Shown piece after piece: positions 63,054 through 64,000 of a DNA stretch of 64,000 nucleotides. The notes beneath the pieces were generated by a model. It did no database searches. It worked only from the letters and a program-made list of their open reading frames with translations, and was not told where the DNA came from. The DNA is from Corynebacterium sp. CNCTC7651 (GTDB lineage Bacteria > Actinomycetota > Actinomycetes > Mycobacteriales > Mycobacteriaceae), in the NCBI RefSeq assembly GCF_021496665.1, contig NZ_CP071246.1, positions 868,001-932,000 of the forward strand. The letters are read 5' to 3'. Within the stretch, counting starts at the first letter, position 1, and every line of letters begins with the position of its first letter. Position numbers and translations under genes: made by a program.

Positions 63054-64000
63054 CTACTGCTTCGGCTGTGCCTGGTCCGGCTGAACCGCAGGGAATTCAC
63101 CGGTTCGGTACATCTCGTCGTACGCCTGCCAGTGGATTGCATCGCCGGAAGTATCCGGTGCGCCGTCGTACTCCTTCGCCTCCGGATCGAGCGCGGGGAC
63201 ATCCTTCAAGTTGAAGTCGCTGGAGGAATCCGCGTGGAGGTCAGCTGCGACCTCTTCCTGCACGGACTGCCAAAGATCCTGGTCTGCTACGTGGGAATCC
63301 GAGACCAGCTCTTCGACCTCGATGCGCTCCGACTTAGTCAGGTCGCCCGTAGCCGGGTCGAGCTGCGTCTCGGCGAGCTCTGCGAGGCGCTCACGGCGCT
63401 CGGTCTCGTCCTTGATGTTGTGGCGGTCGCGGTACCACGCGACACCCATGACCACAGCGAGGATGACGCCCAGGTAACCCAGCACCGGGTAGACCCAGCC
63501 GACTAGGTCAGCGAAGCCGATGAAGGACAGCGCGAAGCCTACGAGGACGACGGCGAAGTAGTACGGGCGGAACTTGTTCGCCTTGTCGTGGCTCAGGCGG
63601 CGACCGAGCGCGTAGAACATGCCCACCGCGGTGTTGTAGATCATCAGGTAGATGACAATGGAGACGGCGGTGCCGATTGTCGGGTGCATGTTGTCAAAGA
63701 CCATGAGCAGCGGGAAGTCCGCGCCGATAACGTGCTCCATGTTGGTGAACAGGATGAACACCAGGATCAGCAGCAGCACCGAGAACATGATGCCGCCGAG
63801 CAGGCCGCCGCGGCCGGCCTGGGACGGGTTCATGTGGGAGCCGGCAAACACCAGCATCATGGAGGTGTCCATGATAAGGACCAGGGTGGCGTAGTTCAGC
63901 GCGGTAATGAGCCAGTTGTTGAACGTGCCCGATGCGCTGGGGTTGGTCTGTGCGAGCTCGTTGATGCCCTCGAAAGTTTCCGGCATGTTCATCAGCGTGA
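63054..64000 (-). CDS. YkvI-family membrane protein, N-terminus beyond the window
   Basis: At least 312 residues; the frame is open to the window edge, so the start is not seen. About six hydrophobic helices (for example LLGGIMFSVLLLILVFILF and YYFAVVLVGFALSFIGFADLVGWVYP), with GSHMNPSQAGRG between, fit YkvI-like proteins distantly related to amino-acid/cation permeases. A soluble acidic tail of about 110 residues follows. The transported substrate is unknown. Confidence 0.65.
   Translation of the reverse strand, partial: TLMNMPETFEGINELAQTNPSASGTFNNWLITALNYATLVLIMDTSMMLVFAGSHMNPSQAGRGGLLGGIMFSVLLLILVFILFTNMEHVIGADFPLLMVFDNMHPTIGTAVSIVIYLMIYNTAVGMFYALGRRLSHDKANKFRPYYFAVVLVGFALSFIGFADLVGWVYPVLGYLGVILAVVMGVAWYRDRHNIKDETERRERLAELAETQLDPATGDLTKSERIEVEELVSDSHVADQDLWQSVQEEVAADLHADSSSDFNLKDVPALDPEAKEYDGAPDTSGDAIHWQAYDEMYRTGEFPAVQPDQAQPKQ

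Overview
The window is high-GC chromosomal DNA of an actinobacterium, most likely a Corynebacterium. The evidence is the gene order rho-prfA-prmC-tsaC-wecA-atpI-like-atpBEFHAGDC, followed by DUF2550, nucS, glgB/glgE, trmU, ligA, gatCA, pfkA and gatB. Rho carries a long Arg/Asp/Asn-rich insert, and many genes have a TANNNT hexamer 6-8 nt before the start codon, as in leaderless actinobacterial transcripts. No tRNA, rRNA, CRISPR array, prophage or insertion sequence was seen.

Positions 1-14700 hold a molybdenum cofactor and molybdate uptake locus: moeB (N-terminal edge only), a moaB-moaE fusion, moeA1, moaD, a modB-modC fusion, modA, mobA, moaC, a DUF418 membrane protein, moeA2 and moaA. Its centre is a direct tandem duplication of about 4.8 kb (3147-7946 and 7947-12696). 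The breakpoints lie in modC and moeA2. The duplicate copies are decaying: the second modC is cut off, the first moeA2 is a 3' stub, and the second moaC has a one-base frameshift. Similarity between the copies is patchy, being near identical at one end of the DUF418 gene and clearly divergent in its middle. This suggests gene conversion or recombination with a divergent allele.

Positions 14700-31000 are core housekeeping: an acyl-CoA ligase, Rho, release factor 1 and its methylase, a tRNA threonylcarbamoylation enzyme, WecA and the whole F1Fo ATP synthase operon, which ends in a clear hairpin terminator. Positions 31000-46000 hold DUF2550, nucS (mismatch endonuclease), small conserved genes, glgB and glgE, an ABC ATPase, a Nudix hydrolase, a methyltransferase, a cysteine desulfurase homologue, a GH25 lysozyme, a spermidine-synthase-like protein and mnmA. 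This stretch has several lesions: glgB has an out-of-frame internal deletion, glgE a frameshift, the DUF2550 gene a 56-bp tandem duplication at its 3' end, and the desulfurase gene has its PLP-lysine region replaced by a 72-bp copy of its own upstream sequence.

Positions 46000-64000 hold an HNH/DUF222 nuclease, a MetE-like protein, a DEDDh exonuclease, a cyclase-family hydrolase, ligA, an ACT protein, gatCA, an MFS exporter, pfkA, a Mug-like glycosylase, a BASS transporter, two GNAT proteins, nadC, gatB with a strong terminator, and a YkvI-like membrane protein cut by the window edge.

A short motif, CGTCGNNAAGC, recurs about 20 times on both strands in genes and gaps alike. That is far more than base composition predicts, and its role is unknown. 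The lesions could be real decay or assembly errors; read-level checks would separate these.
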